Shown: positions 8,880-17,264 of the stretch, piece by piece
How positions within the stretch are numbered: the stretch's first letter is position 1
Layout of the letters: the number at the start of each line of letters is the position of its first letter
Assembly: GCF_900290195.1 (NCBI RefSeq)
Contig: NZ_OLMF01000004.1
Coordinates: forward strand, 1,832,943-1,896,942
Direction of reading: 5' to 3'
From: Anaerococcus marasmi
GTDB taxonomy: Bacteria; Bacillota; Clostridia; Tissierellales; Peptoniphilaceae
Length of the DNA stretch: 64,000 nucleotides
Made by a program: the position numbers and the translations under genes
Notes under the pieces: model-generated
The model's database searches: none
What the model was told of the DNA's origin: nothing
What the model saw: the letters and a program-made list of their open reading frames with translations, nothing else

Positions 8880-9573
8880 AATAGAAGAAATATTTGATAT
8901 TCAAAAAAATGATATAATTTCAATAACAGGATCTGGGGGCAAGACGAGTCTTATGACTTATCTTGCCCTTAGCTTGTCAAGAAAGGGCAGGGTCCTTATG
9001 ACGACTTCTACCAAAATCGCCCTGCCTAAAGATCCAAACTACACGACCTATACTTCTTTTGATTCTTATGTAAATGATAGGTCAGAGAGGATAGTATCTT
9101 TGGGAGAGGAAGTTTCTGGCAAGGGGAAGCTAAAGAGTGTGGGATATGATAATCTTAAGGAAGTTCTTGATGATTTTGATTATGTCTTGATAGAAGCAGA
9201 TGGTTGTAGGAATCTTCCCCTTAAGTTTTGGTATGATTACGAGCCTGTAATTTATGATTTTACGACAAAAGCTATAGGGGTTTTGCCTATTAAAATTATA
9301 GGACGTGAGCTTAAGGAAGATTTTACTTATAATTATAAGGGCTTTTCAAAAAATATAGGGACTGGTATCATAGATTCTAAGATGATAAGAAGATTAATCG
9401 CTTATGATAAGGGTTTCTATAAGGGATTTGATGGAGGGAAATATCTTTTCCTAAACCAGGTAGAAAGCGAGAGAGACTTTGCAAATGTCCGTAAGATCAG
9501 GGAGGATTTTGATTTTCCTGATATTAAATTATCCTATGGATCGATTAAGGAGGAAAAGTTTTATGAAAATTAA
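8872..9573 (+). CDS. yqeC: YqeC, selenium-dependent hydroxylase accessory (putative P-loop protein)
   Basis: A 233-residue protein with the P-loop-like stretch ITGSGGKTSLMTYLA near its start (about residues 18-32) and DYVLIEADGCRNLPLK in the middle. This matches the YqeC family that co-occurs with selenium-dependent molybdenum hydroxylases. The start overlaps the xanthine dehydrogenase stop by 8 bp, and the end overlaps the next gene by 11 bp, so the three are translationally coupled. The family role is maturation of the Se/Mo cofactor; the biochemical step is not established. Confidence 0.85.
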   Translation: MTKIEEIFDIQKNDIISITGSGGKTSLMTYLALSLSRKGRVLMTTSTKIALPKDPNYTTYTSFDSYVNDRSERIVSLGEEVSGKGKLKSVGYDNLKEVLDDFDYVLIEADGCRNLPLKFWYDYEPVIYDFTTKAIGVLPIKIIGRELKEDFTYNYKGFSKNIGTGIIDSKMIRRLIAYDKGFYKGFDGGKYLFLNQVESERDFANVRKIREDFDFPDIKLSYGSIKEEKFYEN

Positions 9574-10135
9574 TGCCATATTAATGGCCTCAGGCCTATC
9601 TAAAAGGATGGGAGAGAACAAACTGATGTTAAAATTTAAGGGAAAGAAAATCTACGAGCATACTCTAGATCTCTTGGAGGAAGTAGGATTTGATGAGGTT
9701 ATAGTCGCCACTTCCTACGAAGAAATCCTAGAAGATGCAAGGTCTAGGGACTTTGTGGCTATTTGTAATACTGATAATGAGATCGGCAAATCTTCATCAA
9801 TCAAGCTTGGTGTAAGGGAGACCGATGAAGACGCCAACATGATGTTTTTTGTTGCAGACCAGCCCCTTCTTAGGAAAGAAACTTGCGAGAAACTAATCGA
9901 ATCCTTTAAGAAAAAGAATCTTATGACCTATCCTGTAGTAGGGATGAGAAGGGGAGCGCCGGTGATTTTTCCTGCTAGCTACAGGGATAAGCTTTTAAGC
10001 CTTGAAGATGATCAAGGAGGAATGATCTTTGCCAAAGACGGCAAGACTAACAAGGTCCCAATAGAAAACGAAGACGAGCTATTGGATATTGATACCATAG
10101 AAGCCTACGAGAATTTAAGGCGTGACCATGAATAA
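9563..10135 (+). CDS. MocA/YgfJ-like molybdenum cofactor nucleotidyltransferase
   Basis: A 190-residue nucleotidyltransferase (NTP_transf_3). The nucleotide-binding start is ILMASGLSKRMGENKL, and the metal-binding aspartate lies in FFVADQPLL. Members convert molybdopterin to the cytosine- or other dinucleotide form needed by hydroxylases. ATG 9563 is preferred because AAGGAGG lies just upstream within yqeC; the longer upstream frame is shadow. Position between yqeC and yqeB supports a role in finishing the cofactor of the upstream enzyme. CTP versus other NTP preference cannot be read from the sequence. Confidence 0.87.
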   Translation: MKINAILMASGLSKRMGENKLMLKFKGKKIYEHTLDLLEEVGFDEVIVATSYEEILEDARSRDFVAICNTDNEIGKSSSIKLGVRETDEDANMMFFVADQPLLRKETCEKLIESFKKKNLMTYPVVGMRRGAPVIFPASYRDKLLSLEDDQGGMIFAKDGKTNKVPIENEDELLDIDTIEAYENLRRDHE

Positions 10136-10931
10136 GAATCTCGTAATAGTAAGGGGCGGAGGAGATGTCGCAACAGGGACTATCCAGAAGCTTAAGAGAG
10201 TTGGCTTTGACGTCTTGGTCCTAGAAATCGAAAGACCAACCTGTATCAGAAGAAATGTCGCAGTAGCTCAGGCGATCTTTGAGGGAGAAATAAAGATCGA
10301 AGATATAAGGGCAGTTTACTCTAAAGATAGGTCTCAAATGGAAAAAGCCTTTGCAGAAGATAAGATTGCTGTAACAATTGACCCTAAGGGAAGATTCATA
10401 GAAGAGATGGAGCCTATCTGTGTGATAGATGGGATCTTAGCTAAGAAAAACCTCGGGACTAACAAGGACATGGCTCCTATAACCATAGGACTTGGACCTG
10501 GTTTTTCCGCTGGTGAAGACGTGGACTTGGTCATAGAAACCAATAGGGGCCACGATTTGGGCAGACTAATATTTGAAGGACCTGCCGCCCTAAACACCGG
10601 TAATCCTGGCAATATCAACGGATTTACGACAGAAAGAATCCTAAGATCTACAGGAGATGGTAGGCTTCATATCCTAAAAGATTTAGGCTCAGTTGTAAAG
10701 AAGGGAGAAGCGGTTGCGATAGTCTCCGGTAAGGAAATCTACGCGGGCCTTGACGGAATGGTTCGTGGTATGATCAATGAAGGGATTGAAGTGACTAAGG
10801 GGATGAAGGTCGGAGATGTCGACCCTAGAGTGATTCCTCGTAATGTGGCTACTATTTCTGATAAGGCTAGGCTAATCGGCGGAGGGAGTCTTGAGGGACT
10901 TCTCATAATGAAAAGAAGGAAGGGTCTATGA
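10128..10931 (+). CDS. yqeB: YqeB, selenium-dependent molybdenum hydroxylase system protein (EF2563 family)
   Basis: A 267-residue protein beginning NLVIVRGGGDVATGTIQKL, the Rossmann-like start of the YqeB/EF2563 family. This family is found almost only with selD-dependent molybdenum hydroxylases. It overlaps the mocA-like gene by 8 bp and xdhC by 4 bp. The function is unproven; the genomic association suggests a role in inserting Se into the Mo site. A GTG six bases upstream is an alternative start. Confidence 0.88.
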   Translation: MNKNLVIVRGGGDVATGTIQKLKRVGFDVLVLEIERPTCIRRNVAVAQAIFEGEIKIEDIRAVYSKDRSQMEKAFAEDKIAVTIDPKGRFIEEMEPICVIDGILAKKNLGTNKDMAPITIGLGPGFSAGEDVDLVIETNRGHDLGRLIFEGPAALNTGNPGNINGFTTERILRSTGDGRLHILKDLGSVVKKGEAVAIVSGKEIYAGLDGMVRGMINEGIEVTKGMKVGDVDPRVIPRNVATISDKARLIGGGSLEGLLIMKRRKGL

Positions 10932-11725
10932 AGGCAGATATTTTAGAGAAAATTTATGAAGAAAACAGAAAGGGGAAGGATGCAGCCCTGGTATTTTTGA
11001 TAGAAAACAAGGGCTCTACTCCAGGAGAAGATAACTCCCTAATGGCTGTCACATCAGATGGAAAGTCCTTCGGTACAATTGGCGGAGGCAAAATTGAGGC
11101 TGATGTCATAAGAAGGTGTATGGAAGGCTTTGCTAAGGGAGAATCCTTCGAGTTTGACTACAACCTATCCAAAAATGGAGAGCTTAAGATGAGCTGCGGG
11201 GGAAATTCGAGAGGATTTGTAAAATACTTCAAGGCAGCTAATCGCCTTATGATTTTTGGCGCAGGCCACATTTCCCAGAAGCTAGCGAGGGTTGCTACAA
11301 AGACTAACTTTGAAGTTACAGTAATAGATGATAGAAGTGAATTTAGGCAAAATCCTGACTTTAGTGAAATCAAAGACTATATCGATGATCCAATAGAAGA
11401 TGCAGTAGAAAAAATCGGCTTTGATAAGGATAAGACCTATATAGTCCTATGTAACAGAGGTCACGCCTACGATTCTAAGACCCTTAGGAAAATAATAGAT
11501 AAAGACTTCCACTACCTGGGTATGATTGCCTCAAAGGCCAAGGTTATAAGAGTATTCAATGAACTTGAAGAAGAGGGCTTTAAGAGAGAAGACTTGGATA
11601 AAATCTACACTCCTATAGGACTTGACCTAGACAATGGTTCTGTAGAGGAGATTGCAATTTCAATTATGGCAGAGATTTTGATGGTTAAAAATAAAAAGAC
11701 TGGTGAAATCCAGAAACTCCATTAA
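10928..11725 (+). CDS. xdhC: XdhC/CoxI-family molybdenum cofactor insertion protein
   Basis: A 265-residue protein. The N-terminal XdhC/CoxI domain includes KGSTPGEDNSLMAV and GTIGGGKIEADVI; the C-terminal Rossmann domain starts LMIFGAGHISQKLARVA. Members bind molybdenum cofactor, protect it, promote sulfuration and deliver it to xanthine dehydrogenase. It overlaps yqeB by 4 bp (ATGA). In this Se-type cluster it may handle a selenido rather than sulfido ligand; that is inference. Confidence 0.9.
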   Translation: MKADILEKIYEENRKGKDAALVFLIENKGSTPGEDNSLMAVTSDGKSFGTIGGGKIEADVIRRCMEGFAKGESFEFDYNLSKNGELKMSCGGNSRGFVKYFKAANRLMIFGAGHISQKLARVATKTNFEVTVIDDRSEFRQNPDFSEIKDYIDDPIEDAVEKIGFDKDKTYIVLCNRGHAYDSKTLRKIIDKDFHYLGMIASKAKVIRVFNELEEEGFKREDLDKIYTPIGLDLDNGSVEEIAISIMAEILMVKNKKTGEIQKLH

Positions 11726-11741
11726 AACGCTAAAGATAATA

Positions 11742-12100
11742 ATGCTAATAGCCTTCCTTATAGGAAGTTTTTATAATTTTAGGATGGGCTATTCAAATGA
11801 AATTAGAATTAAATAAAGGCGACTTTTCTAATAATTATAGGAGCCTATTCTATTTTGATCCTTATAATGGCTGGAAAAAAGGATGGAAGTTTATTTGGAT
11901 TCATCCTAGCCCTATCGACAATCATGCTTCTCGTAAGTATCATCCTAAGTCGAGGAGTAAGAAAAGATGGCTTTGTCGTAATGAGTGGAGCCAGTCCCCT
12001 TCTTATCCTCTTAAAGCTAAGCGATATCAAGGATATAAGCTTAGTTGAAAATAAGGCAGGAATTAAGCTTACTATCAAGCAAGGGGCAGCTATTTTGTAG
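11742..12100 (+). pseudogene. Small membrane protein gene broken by a frameshift
   Basis: Two reading frames join into one plausible protein. The first (ATG 11742, stop 11814-11816) reads MLIAFLIGSFYNFRMGYSN. The second, opening at 11813 in the -1 frame and ending at 12100, continues ATFLIIIGAYSILILIMAG, then a second hydrophobic stretch LALSTIMLLVSIIL and a soluble tail. Joined it is about 118 residues with three membrane segments and no family I recognise. The break lies in an A-rich stretch (ATTAAATAAAGG); no canonical slippery heptamer is in frame. A sequencing error, a true lesion or an unusual start in the second frame are all possible. Confidence 0.45.
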
Positions 12101-12120
12101 AATATTTTAAGAGGAAAGAC

Positions 12121-12165
12121 ATGAAAAAGCTAGAAGAATTTATTGCGGGCTTACAGAAAAAGTAA
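12121..12165 (+). CDS. Possible 14-residue peptide
   Basis: ATG at 12121 follows AGAGGAAAGAC and encodes MKKLEEFIAGLQKK before TAA. It could be a real microprotein, the remnant of a decayed gene, or chance. There is no other gene in this gap. Confidence 0.2.
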   Translation: MKKLEEFIAGLQKK

Positions 12166-12225
12166 GGCTAAAAAGCTAAGTGAATAATAATTTCGCTTTT
12201 GGTTATAAATAGACTAGGAGGATAT

Positions 12226-12606
12226 ATGAAATTTTTACACACAATGATTAGAGTTAAGGACCTTGATAAGTCCTATAAGTTTTATACAGAAGAGTTGGGT
12301 TTTGTTGAAAGTAGGAGAAAGGAATTTCCAGACAAGAAATTCGACCTTGTTTACCTAAAGCTACCTGCTTCACCTGATTATGAATTGGAACTAACTTACA
12401 ATTACGACCAAGAAGAAGCCTACGATTTAGGAAATGGCTACGGCCACATTGCAATCTCTAACCCTGATATCAAGTCTTTTAGAAAAGAGTTAAGCGATAA
12501 GGGCTATGAGGTTACAGAACTTAGAGGCCTAAGCGACAATTCAGATAAGTACTTTTTCGTAACAGATCCAGATGGATACAAGATTGAAATTATTGAGAAA
12601 AAATAA
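12226..12606 (+). CDS. VOC-family protein, lactoylglutathione lyase-like
   Basis: A 126-residue vicinal-oxygen-chelate protein with the two beta-alpha-beta-beta-beta units of glyoxalase I. The N-terminal metal-side motif is HTMIRVKDLDKSYKFYTEEL, and the C-terminal one is FVTDPDGYKIEIIE, with metal-ligand candidates His5, Glu in LELTYN, His in GYGHIAI and Glu near the end. The ATG follows AGGAGGATAT. It is monocistronic, ending at a bidirectional hairpin. Methylglyoxal detoxification is the family norm, but VOC proteins vary in substrate. Confidence 0.82.
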   Translation: MKFLHTMIRVKDLDKSYKFYTEELGFVESRRKEFPDKKFDLVYLKLPASPDYELELTYNYDQEEAYDLGNGYGHIAISNPDIKSFRKELSDKGYEVTELRGLSDNSDKYFFVTDPDGYKIEIIEKK

Positions 12607-12618
12607 TAAAAAAATTAA

Positions 12619-12650
12619 AAGGGCTGGCGGATTAAATCTGCTGGCCCTAT
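12619..12650. terminator. Bidirectional hairpin between the VOC and desulfurase genes
   Basis: AGGGCTGGCGG and CTGCTGGCCCT face each other across ATTAAAT, with A-runs on the left and ATTTATAT on the right. It can end both convergent genes. Confidence 0.6.
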
Positions 12651-13783
12651 TTATATATTTGGGATATCTCTCTTAGGGCAAGGATTGCCCTATCGACTTC
12701 CTCATTCGTGTTAAAGTATGAGAAGGAAAATCTCACTATGCCCTGTCTTTCTGTAGCAAAATGCCTATGGATTAGGGGAGCGCAATGGGAGCCGGGTCTT
12801 GTTTGGATATTGTAGTCCTCATCGAGGATGAGGGAGATTTCATCTGAGGGAATATTTCCAATATTAAAGGAAACCAGGCTTGTTTTAAGACAGGCTGGGC
12901 CCTTGGAGTAGAACTTAAGGTCAGGGATTTCTTCGATCCCTAGGTAGAATCTTTTCGCAAGCTCTCTTACTTTTTTATTTATCTTATCAATGCCCTCATT
13001 TAGGATGTAGTCGACTCCTGCCCTTAGGGCTATTTGACCTAGGAAGTTGGCCGTTCCTGCTTCAAATATTTGGGGAAAGGAAGGGGGCATGGTCTCCCTG
13101 AAAGAATCTATCCCGCTACCTCCGGCAAATACTTGATCAAAGGGAAAGTTTCCATTTTTGATAAGTCCACCCGTCCCGCTAGGCCCGTAAAGTGACTTGT
13201 GCCCTGTAAAGGCGAAGAGGGAGTTTTCATATTTTCCCATATCGATATCGATAAGGCCCAGGCTTTGGGAAGAGTCTACTATCATTATTAGCTCGTTTTC
13301 TCTGGCAAAGTCATAGACCCTATCCAGGTCCTTGACATCTCCTAAAAGATTTGATGCGGAATTTATTATTAGATATTTGGTATTTTTCCTTAAAAGCTTG
13401 GGAAGATCTTGGTATTTAAGATTGAAATTCTCATCAAAATCCACGAAGGAAATATCAGCGCCTGTTTGATAGAGGGGGCGGAGGATAGAGTTGTGTTCTG
13501 TAGTCGAGGTGATGATGTGATCATCCTTGTTTACCAAGGACTTGATGGCAAAGTTTAGGGCGAAGGTGGCATTTTCTGTAAGGAGGATATCTGAGGGATT
13601 TTCAATATGGCAAAGACTTGCCAAGGACTTTTTCGTATCAAAGATTGCCATCATGGAGTTTTGAGATAGCATGTGGCCGGACCTTGATGGATTGCCGTAA
13701 TTTCCAGACGAAATCACTTCAACTAGCTTATCTGTCACAGCCTTGGGCTTGTGGATAGTCGTAGCAGCATTATCAAAATACAT
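12647..13783 (-). CDS. Cysteine desulfurase family protein (class V aminotransferase), selD-linked copy
   Basis: A 378-residue PLP enzyme. The PLP lysine is Lys196 (FTGHKSLYGP), and the persulfide/selenide-forming cysteine is Cys334 (GSHCAPLIHR). It belongs to the EF2568-like branch that travels with selD in Se-dependent hydroxylase genomes rather than to the IscS branch. It is the last gene of selD-yedF-DUF3343-csd and overlaps DUF3343 by 11 bp. Probable role: release S or Se from cysteine/selenocysteine for selenophosphate synthesis or cofactor Se delivery. A paralogue lies at 15896-17059. Confidence 0.88.
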   Translation of the reverse strand: MYFDNAATTIHKPKAVTDKLVEVISSGNYGNPSRSGHMLSQNSMMAIFDTKKSLASLCHIENPSDILLTENATFALNFAIKSLVNKDDHIITSTTEHNSILRPLYQTGADISFVDFDENFNLKYQDLPKLLRKNTKYLIINSASNLLGDVKDLDRVYDFARENELIMIVDSSQSLGLIDIDMGKYENSLFAFTGHKSLYGPSGTGGLIKNGNFPFDQVFAGGSGIDSFRETMPPSFPQIFEAGTANFLGQIALRAGVDYILNEGIDKINKKVRELAKRFYLGIEEIPDLKFYSKGPACLKTSLVSFNIGNIPSDEISLILDEDYNIQTRPGSHCAPLIHRHFATERQGIVRFSFSYFNTNEEVDRAILALREISQIYK

Positions 13784-14036
13784 ATCTGGATATTACCCTC
13801 CTCCCATTTTTATCTCGCTCCATAAGAAAAATCCCATCATAATCACTTTCCTCTAGGATGGCTAAGGCCTTAGTTAAATCTTTTTCTCTTATTCTTAAAG
13901 CATAGCCACAGCCAGCATCGATTTCTGGAGGCAAGGGGATTAGCCTTGCCTTATCGAAATCTTTTATTTTATCGAGGGCGGCTGCAGGATCTTCGAACTT
14001 CTCGAAGGAGAAAAGTACGAAATCTTCTCCTAGCAT
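13773..14036 (-). CDS. DUF3343 protein, selD-linked copy
   Basis: An 87-residue protein with the DUF3343 core RLIPLPPEIDAGCGYALRI, whose invariant Cys is residue 43. It overlaps yedF by 7 bp and the desulfurase by 11 bp. DUF3343 proteins often lie next to selenium genes and are proposed Se carriers; the single cysteine in a Gly-rich turn fits a persulfide or selenopersulfide relay. Function is not proven. A paralogue is at 17040-17264, again beside a desulfurase gene. Confidence 0.85.
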   Translation of the reverse strand: MLGEDFVLFSFEKFEDPAAALDKIKDFDKARLIPLPPEIDAGCGYALRIREKDLTKALAILEESDYDGIFLMERDKNGRRVISRYVF

Positions 14037-14629
14037 GGACTAACTGTGTGGTAGCTTCTTAGGATTTCGACAATCTTATACATATTTGTAATCTCTCCTA
14101 CAGCAAGTTTCTCTTTTAGCTTGTAATTTCCCAGACAAAGGCCACAAGATAAGATTTCTACGCCTTTTTCTTCGAGGCTCTTGAGGTCTTCTATTGTCTT
14201 TTCATTTGCTGCTGTAAGAAAAACTCCTCTGTTGTAGAAAATTACCTTTTCTGGAAGCTTATCTTGTTCTGTAAGGGCATAGATGAAACCTTCAAGTAGG
14301 CTCTTTGAGAAGTCCTCATCGCCCTTACCCATTCTATCATCAGAGATTGCTACAACATAGGAAGATGTATCAATTTTATTTCCTTCTTCTGATACTTCTT
14401 CTTTGCTTTGGGCGTTTTTCTTAAGACTTACCCTGTAGATTCCGTCTTCGATTTTCTCAGAAGATGAGTCTATTTTAAGTTCCTTGGCCATCTTGGCTAG
14501 ATTTTGGGTTGCTACTTCGTTATCTACTAGGATTTCGAATTCTACTTCTTCTGGATTTTCCTTGATTAACTTCTTTGTTTCAATTACTGGTATTGGGCAA
14601 ACTTTGCCTAAACAATCAATTTTTTTCAT
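14030..14629 (-). CDS. yedF: YedF, sulfurtransferase-like selenium metabolism protein
   Basis: A 199-residue two-domain protein. The N-terminal TusA/SirA domain (residues 1-75) has Cys6 and the CPxP motif CLGKVCPIPVIETKK (Cys11). The C-terminal DsrE-like domain has ILSCGLCLGNY near residue 170. This architecture is the YedF family found beside selD. It likely passes Se(0) or persulfide to SelD or DUF3343. The start follows AAAGGAG; selD ends 10 bp upstream. Confidence 0.9.
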   Translation of the reverse strand: MKKIDCLGKVCPIPVIETKKLIKENPEEVEFEILVDNEVATQNLAKMAKELKIDSSSEKIEDGIYRVSLKKNAQSKEEVSEEGNKIDTSSYVVAISDDRMGKGDEDFSKSLLEGFIYALTEQDKLPEKVIFYNRGVFLTAANEKTIEDLKSLEEKGVEILSCGLCLGNYKLKEKLAVGEITNMYKIVEILRSYHTVSPC

Positions 14630-14639
14630 AATAGCTCCT

Positions 14640-15653
14640 TTATTTTACGATTATCTTGTAAGATCTTTTCCTTTTAACCTGACCTATTTGATAGATTTCC
14701 AAATTATTTTCCCTAAAGTCTGTGATTATCTTATCAGCTTCTTCTGGACTTACCGAAATGCACAAGCCACCTGATGTCTGTGGGTCAAAGAGGACTTCCT
14801 CCATGGCAAAATCATCTATCATAAATTCTACATCGCCTTCGAGGTAGTTTCTGTTATTTTGTCCACCAGAAGTATAGAGAAACTCAGCGGCAAGCTTTTT
14901 AGCAGGGGATAGGACTGGGACCTTGTCGCTTTCAAGGATGATAGTAAAGTCATCTCCTGCCATTTCTGAAAGATGACCCAAAAGACCGAATCCTGTGATA
15001 TCGGTCGCTGCGTGGATTTGATATTTGACGAAGATATCTCTGGCGTATTTGTTAAGAGTTGCCATCTGCCTTGTGCAAGCTTCAAAGTCCTCTTCATTTA
15101 CGAGCCCCTGTGCAAAGTTTGCAGTAACGAGCCCTGTGCCGATTTTTTTCGTAAGAAGGATCACGTCCCCATCTTTTGGCGTATTATTTTCCCAAATTTC
15201 CTTTTTTTTGACCTTGCCTGTGACAGAAAGGCCGTACTTGATGGTCTTATCATGAATCGAATGGCCACCGGTTAGGCTTGCCTTGGCCTCACTGACCTTA
15301 TCATTACCTCCACGGAGGATTTCTTTGAGGATAGCGAAGTCCTCTTCTAGGGGAAATGTCACGATATTAAGGGCAGAGATGACCTCTCCTCCCATAGCGT
15401 AGACATCGCTTAGGGCGTTGGCGGCAGCGATTTGACCAAAAAGATAGGGATCTTCGACCATAGTAGGGAAGAAATCCAGGGTCTGGATCACGCAAGTTTC
15501 GCCATCGACGTCTATAATTGCAGCATCGTCCTTCTTGTCAAATCCTACTAGGACATCGTGCCTCTTGTAGGGGGTAATATCCTTTAATAATTTATCCAAA
15601 TTACCTGCGGCAATCTTGGCATTGCAACCGCCGCATACTTCTAAGTTCTTCAT
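14640..15653 (-). CDS. selD: Selenide, water dikinase (selenophosphate synthase)
   Basis: A 337-residue ATP-dependent enzyme that makes selenophosphate from selenide. The active site is CGGCNAKIAAG, with Cys10 and Lys13 in the positions of E. coli Cys17 and Lys20; it is a Cys form with no in-frame UGA. GFDKKDDAAIIDVD and the LTGGHSIHD loop are typical. It heads the minus-strand operon with a good AGGAGG. No selA, selB or tRNA-Sec is in view, so here it probably serves the molybdenum hydroxylase cofactor (orphan-selD trait); their absence genome-wide cannot be judged. Confidence 0.95.
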   Translation of the reverse strand: MKNLEVCGGCNAKIAAGNLDKLLKDITPYKRHDVLVGFDKKDDAAIIDVDGETCVIQTLDFFPTMVEDPYLFGQIAAANALSDVYAMGGEVISALNIVTFPLEEDFAILKEILRGGNDKVSEAKASLTGGHSIHDKTIKYGLSVTGKVKKKEIWENNTPKDGDVILLTKKIGTGLVTANFAQGLVNEEDFEACTRQMATLNKYARDIFVKYQIHAATDITGFGLLGHLSEMAGDDFTIILESDKVPVLSPAKKLAAEFLYTSGGQNNRNYLEGDVEFMIDDFAMEEVLFDPQTSGGLCISVSPEEADKIITDFRENNLEIYQIGQVKRKRSYKIIVK

Positions 15654-15829
15654 AGGACCTCCTTCTAATATTCTACCGAATATTTTTCAAAAATACATCA
15701 AGAAAGGTTTTCGCGAATTTTAATATGCCTTTACAGGTTGATTTTGGAAGCTAGTATTATTGTTAAAGAAGTTATTTAGTCCTATACCTTCTCTCAAATC
15801 ATTAAGAAGCTTAGAAGTATGAAAAAGTT

Positions 15830-15858
15830 TTGACAAGGAAAGTAATATATTAGATAAT
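15830..15858 (+). promoter_or_regulatory. Sigma-A-type promoter for the second desulfurase operon
   Basis: TTGACA at 15830-15835 and GATAAT at 15853-15858 are separated by 17 bp. The leader to the ATG at 15896 is about 30 nt. Confidence 0.75.
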
Positions 15859-15895
15859 AGGGGCGAGGTCGATATATTTTTAAAAGAGGTTCGCT

Positions 15896-17059
15896 ATGAT
15901 TTACTTAGACAATGCCGCAACGACTTTGGTCAAGCCTGACCTGGTCAAGGAAAGACTGATAGAAAAATTTGATAAGATAGGAAATCCTTCGAGAGGCTCC
16001 AATGAAATCTCCCTAGATACAGGAAGGATGGTCCTTGCTACTAGAATTAAGCTTGCCAGGCTTTTTAATATCAAAGATCCAAGAAGACTTGCCTTTTGCT
16101 CAAATGCCACGGAGGCTTTAAACATCGCTATTTCTTCATTTATAGGAAGAGATGATCATGTAATAACGTCTCTTATAGAGCACAATTCCGTCCTCCGTCC
16201 TCTCTATCTTAAGGAAAAGGAAGGAGCTGAGCTTTCCTTTGTAGGGCTTAAGGATGAGAAGGAAGGGGTACTCAATTATGAAATGATGGAAGGGCTTGTA
16301 AGAGAAAACACTAAGGCTTTAGTTATAAGCCATGCTTCAAATGTTACTGGAAATATTACCGATCTTTCGAAAGTTTCTGACTTTTGCAAAAAGCATGAAC
16401 TCTTACTTATAGTAGATGCTGCTCAAAGTGCTGGACTTATCGATATAGATGTTGAAAAATACGGGATAGACGTCCTTTGCTTTACAGGCCACAAGGGCCT
16501 ATATGGCTTAACGGGTACTGGTGGAATTTACATAAGAGATGGACTAAATCCGCATGCCCTAAAGGTCGGAGGAAGTGGGATCAATTCATTTGACAAAGAC
16601 CATCCTCTTACCATGCCAGAAGTCCTAGAGGCAGGTACTATCAATGCCTACGGCATTCTTTCCTTAAATGCAAGCCTTGATTTTATAAATCAAATTGGCC
16701 TAGCCAATATTAGAAAAAAGGAAAAAGACCTACTTATATATTTTGAGGATAGGATAAAGCAAATACCGACTCTTACAATTTATGGAGCCAAGGATTTGGA
16801 TGAGAGAGTTGGAATACTTGCGATTAATTCCACCAAAATCCCCTCTAAGGACCTAGCCCAAATCCTTGCCGAAAAATACGACATAGCCACTAGGGCTGGA
16901 GCCCATTGCGCCCCTCTGTGCCACAAGGCTTTAAGGACAGAAGAAGATGGACTCGTACGCTTCTCCCTTTCCTACTTCACAAAAAAGGAAGAGATCGATA
17001 AGACAATTCGTGCCCTCAAGGAAATACTAGGAGATGATTATGATAGTAATAACATTTGA
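15896..17059 (+). CDS. Cysteine desulfurase family protein, double-cubane-linked copy
   Basis: A 387-residue class V aminotransferase. PLP lysine is Lys200 (FTGHKGLYGL), and the catalytic cysteine is Cys338 (GAHCAPLCHK). It is clearly paralogous to 12647-13783 but diverged across the length. It opens an operon with DUF3343, a YjiL-like activator and a YjiM-like double-cubane protein, all overlapping. That context suggests it supplies S or Se for a redox cofactor distinct from, or in addition to, the molybdenum enzyme. A general Fe-S role is an alternative, although no scaffold gene is adjacent. Confidence 0.87.
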   Translation: MIYLDNAATTLVKPDLVKERLIEKFDKIGNPSRGSNEISLDTGRMVLATRIKLARLFNIKDPRRLAFCSNATEALNIAISSFIGRDDHVITSLIEHNSVLRPLYLKEKEGAELSFVGLKDEKEGVLNYEMMEGLVRENTKALVISHASNVTGNITDLSKVSDFCKKHELLLIVDAAQSAGLIDIDVEKYGIDVLCFTGHKGLYGLTGTGGIYIRDGLNPHALKVGGSGINSFDKDHPLTMPEVLEAGTINAYGILSLNASLDFINQIGLANIRKKEKDLLIYFEDRIKQIPTLTIYGAKDLDERVGILAINSTKIPSKDLAQILAEKYDIATRAGAHCAPLCHKALRTEEDGLVRFSLSYFTKKEEIDKTIRALKEILGDDYDSNNI

Positions 17060-17264
17060 TACGACTACAGATGCCATGATGATGGAGGCATTCGCTAAGG
17101 AAAATAAACTTGCTGGAAAGATTATCCCCCTACCAAATGAAATATCCGCAGGCTGTGGCCTTGCCTTTAAGCTAGAGGAGAAAGATTTAGAAAAAATTAC
17201 AAAGACACTAGAGGAAAATTCAATCTCCTATGAGAAAATCCATAAGCTTGGAGTAGACAAATGA
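17040..17264 (+). CDS. DUF3343 protein, double-cubane-linked copy
   Basis: A 74-residue protein with the core KIIPLPNEISAGCGLAFKL; the conserved Cys is residue 39. The ATG at 17040 is preferred because TAGGAG sits six bases before it; an in-frame ATG at 17034 is too close to that site. It overlaps the upstream desulfurase by 20 bp and the downstream activator by 4 bp. It repeats the desulfurase-DUF3343 pairing of the selD operon, which implies that the two proteins act as a unit. Confidence 0.83.
   Translation: MIVITFDTTTDAMMMEAFAKENKLAGKIIPLPNEISAGCGLAFKLEEKDLEKITKTLEENSISYEKIHKLGVDK

Noticed and set aside
11806-11820. Programmed -1 frameshift in the small membrane gene
   Set aside because: The second frame is in -1 register, but no X-XXY-YYZ heptamer is in frame with the first coding sequence; mutation or error is more likely.
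14640-15653. Selenocysteine in SelD or the hydroxylase
   Set aside because: SelD has Cys at the active site and neither gene holds an in-frame UGA; the selenium would be in the cofactor, not the polypeptide.
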